From NCBI RefSeq assembly GCF_015278315.1, contig NZ_JADIJE010000007.1:124001-188000 (forward strand): a stretch of 64,000 bases of DNA. The letters run 5' to 3'. The notes under the pieces are model-generated. The model saw nothing but the letters and a program-made list of their open reading frames with translations. It was not told the DNA's origin and searched no databases. The stretch is from Microbacterium ureisolvens (GTDB taxonomy: Bacteria; Actinomycetota; Actinomycetes; Actinomycetales; Microbacteriaceae). The position numbers and the translations under genes are program-made. Shown here piece by piece: positions 62,631 through 64,000 of this stretch; position 1 is the first letter of the stretch, and each line of letters begins with the position of its first letter.

Positions 62631-64000
62631 TCAGCGCACGGTCACCGTCACCGGCTTCGACGCGGTCTCGCCGTTCGCGTTGGCGAACACCGCGACGAGC
62701 GTGTGCGTGCCCGGCGCGACGCCGTCGAGCTTCACCGACGCGCGCTGCGCGTCCGGCGTGCGCGCGGTCAGCTCACCTGACCCGACGACGACGCCGTCGA
62801 GCTCGAACCGGTACGAGGTGGCGTTCGTGCCCCACCAGAGGTTGGCGGTGGCGGTGAACGAGCCGTCCTTGTCCCAGTTGTCGTGCGAGACGACCGGCGC
62901 CGCCGGCGCCGCGTGCACGACCTTCACGGTGGTCGAGGTCGTCGCCGTCGTGCCCTGCGAGTTGATGAGCTCGCCGGTGTACACGTAGGTGCCGTTGGGC
63001 TTGCCCGCGAAGCTGACACCGGTCGTCTGCGACGTGCCCGACGTCTCGGGCAGCACCCGCGTCTGGATCAGCGCACCGTTCTCGTAGAGGCGGAAGATGC
63101 TGCCCGGCGTGCCGTGCCACAGGTTCATCACGACGTCGTACGTGCCGTCGTGCAGGCCGTAGGCCCACCCGCTGGTGTTCGACAGCGTGCCGCGTCCGGG
63201 GGCGGCGGTTGCGGCATCCGCCCGCACGACCAGAACCGTCGACGAGGTCTGCGTCACCAGGCCCGCGTGGTTGGTCGCCGTCGCCGTGATCTCGACATCG
63301 CCGTACAGGCCGAGCGCGGCGAGATCGACCGAGCCGTCGGCCGGCACCACCTCGTCGCCCACCGTGACCACGAGCGAGCGGATGCCGCTCTCTGGGTCAT
63401 CCGCCGTCACCGACAGCTGCCGCGGCTCGTCGGCCACGATCGTGCCAGCGGGCAGGCCCGCGATCACCGGCGCCGTCTCGTCGAGACCCGGAGCGCCGAT
63501 GTAGCTGATCGACGGCACCGGCGCTTCGTCCATGCCCGCCCCGAGGAAGAACGACGGGTGCGGCGGCTGGTTGTACGCGGAATTCTGGTTCGCCACGGCG
63601 AGCCGGTACTGCGAGTCGTGCATCAGCGTCGGGATGCGCTCCTCGGTCACGTCTGTCGTCGTGTAGATCCGGATGCCGCTGCCATCTGCCAGCCGCACCG
63701 CGAGCTCCTCGCGCCAGTCGCCGAACAGGTCGGCCTGGATGACGGGGTTGCCCTTCGTGGTGTTGTTCGTGAGAGTGCCGTCGAGGCGCTCGAGCAGCAC
63801 CGACTGCTTCGCGGCCGGATCCCACTTCGAGATCGTCGGAACGCCCGAGCTCGTGGTCGCGTCGTAGTCGTGGTCGGTGATCTCGCGCGTGAGGTCGCCG
63901 TCCCACCAGGTGACGAAGTTCGCCGCCGGGATGTCGGTCGACAGCACCTCGCCGTCCGCGGCGTTGAGCGTGCCGGTGCGCGAGTTCCAGGCGTAGTCCC
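62631..64000 (-). CDS. Rhamnogalacturonan lyase, polysaccharide lyase family 11 (partial)
   Basis: C-terminal 456 residues of a secreted PL11 enzyme; the gene continues past the right edge. The visible part starts DYAWNSRTGTLNAADGEVLS and keeps the end of the eight-bladed propeller: FVTWWDGDLTREITDHDY, NPVIQADLFGDWREELAVR, GIRIYTTTDVTEERIPTLMHDSQYRLAVANQNSAYNQPPHPSFFLG, as in YesW/YesX. After about 165 residues come a Fn3/Ig-like domain and two immunoglobulin or CBM-like repeats (GTYDVVMNLWHGTPGSIFRLYEN and GSFTATANLWWGTNATSYRFELD), probably for binding polysaccharide. It cuts the rhamnogalacturonan I backbone of pectin. Confidence 0.92.
   Translation of the reverse strand, partial: DYAWNSRTGTLNAADGEVLSTDIPAANFVTWWDGDLTREITDHDYDATTSSGVPTISKWDPAAKQSVLLERLDGTLTNNTTKGNPVIQADLFGDWREELAVRLADGSGIRIYTTTDVTEERIPTLMHDSQYRLAVANQNSAYNQPPHPSFFLGAGMDEAPVPSISYIGAPGLDETAPVIAGLPAGTIVADEPRQLSVTADDPESGIRSLVVTVGDEVVPADGSVDLAALGLYGDVEITATATNHAGLVTQTSSTVLVVRADAATAAPGRGTLSNTSGWAYGLHDGTYDVVMNLWHGTPGSIFRLYENGALIQTRVLPETSGTSQTTGVSFAGKPNGTYVYTGELINSQGTTATTSTTVKVVHAAPAAPVVSHDNWDKDGSFTATANLWWGTNATSYRFELDGVVVGSGELTARTPDAQRASVKLDGVAPGTHTLVAVFANANGETASKPVTVTVR

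Overview
The window is GC-rich, densely coded DNA of one chromosome-like composition. It most resembles an actinobacterium of the Microbacteriaceae, probably Microbacterium or a close relative. This is inferred from four things: very high GC at third codon positions; recurring words GGATGCCGCG and CGCGGCATCC inside and between genes; the set guaB, guaB3, SURF1, DUF3817, guaA; and families typical of the group (DUF222/HNH protein, DUF2277, deazaflavin-dependent oxidoreductase, LigD-type polymerase). I found no rRNA, tRNA, CRISPR array, transposase or phage module. The first and last genes run off the window.

Layout. 1-2.2 kb: branched-chain amino-acid ABC permeases livM (partial) and livH, the latter with an extracytoplasmic domain fused in front. 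2.5-4 kb: guaB, followed by a five-unit repeat array. 4.4-10 kb: FAD amine oxidase, TMEM175-like channel, a repeat-rich 800-bp gap, DUF2277, deazaflavin enzyme, ABC-F ATPase. 10-14.3 kb: purine and respiration block (guaB3, SURF1, DUF3817, guaA) with overlapping starts. 14.4-19 kb: glycosyltransferase, a two-gene ClpP pair, LigD-type polymerase, XRE regulator. 19.2-27.9 kb: large secreted subtilase, lipoprotein, Bax-inhibitor-like protein, GDPD, divergent SRPBCC/ArsR pair, hydrolase, HbpS-like protein.

28-31.4 kb: formaldehyde dehydrogenase, moaA and fdhD, which together point to formaldehyde to formate to CO2 oxidation through a molybdenum formate dehydrogenase encoded elsewhere. 31.5-33.9 kb: GH65 phosphorylase. 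34-38.3 kb: a minus-strand run of epoxide-hydrolase-like protein, patatin, haem-oxygenase-like metalloenzyme, GT2 and CDGSH protein, facing a TetR regulator. 39.3-42.3 kb: two-component system and a membrane protein, both preceded by CTTCAG direct repeats. 42.3-46.2 kb: DUF1349 protein, quinone reductase, a TGA-interrupted small gene, DUF222/HNH protein.

47-53.8 kb: a galactoside-use locus. A LacI-family repressor with a collagen-like N-terminal tail lies divergent from GH42 beta-galactosidase, a sugar-binding lipoprotein and two permeases; two operators sit on the promoter and no ATPase is encoded. 53.9-58.7 kb: an orphan Hcp-family tube protein with an LNPQPLPP-motif protein, divergent from an AAA+/vWA pair. 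58.7-62.5 kb: small stress-type genes (ABM domain, two very small proteins, TraR/DksA zinc finger) and a large-subunit catalase. 62.6-64 kb: C-terminal part of a PL11 rhamnogalacturonan lyase; with GH42 it suggests growth on plant pectin or galactan.

The points most worth a second look are the orphan Hcp/LNPQPLPP pair, the ClpP pair in which one subunit has lost its catalytic serine, the metalloenzyme-GT2-CDGSH operon, the LacI regulator with a 15-bp tandem repeat, several families of intergenic inverted repeats, and a TAnnnT box 6-8 bases before many start codons that suggests widespread leaderless mRNAs.
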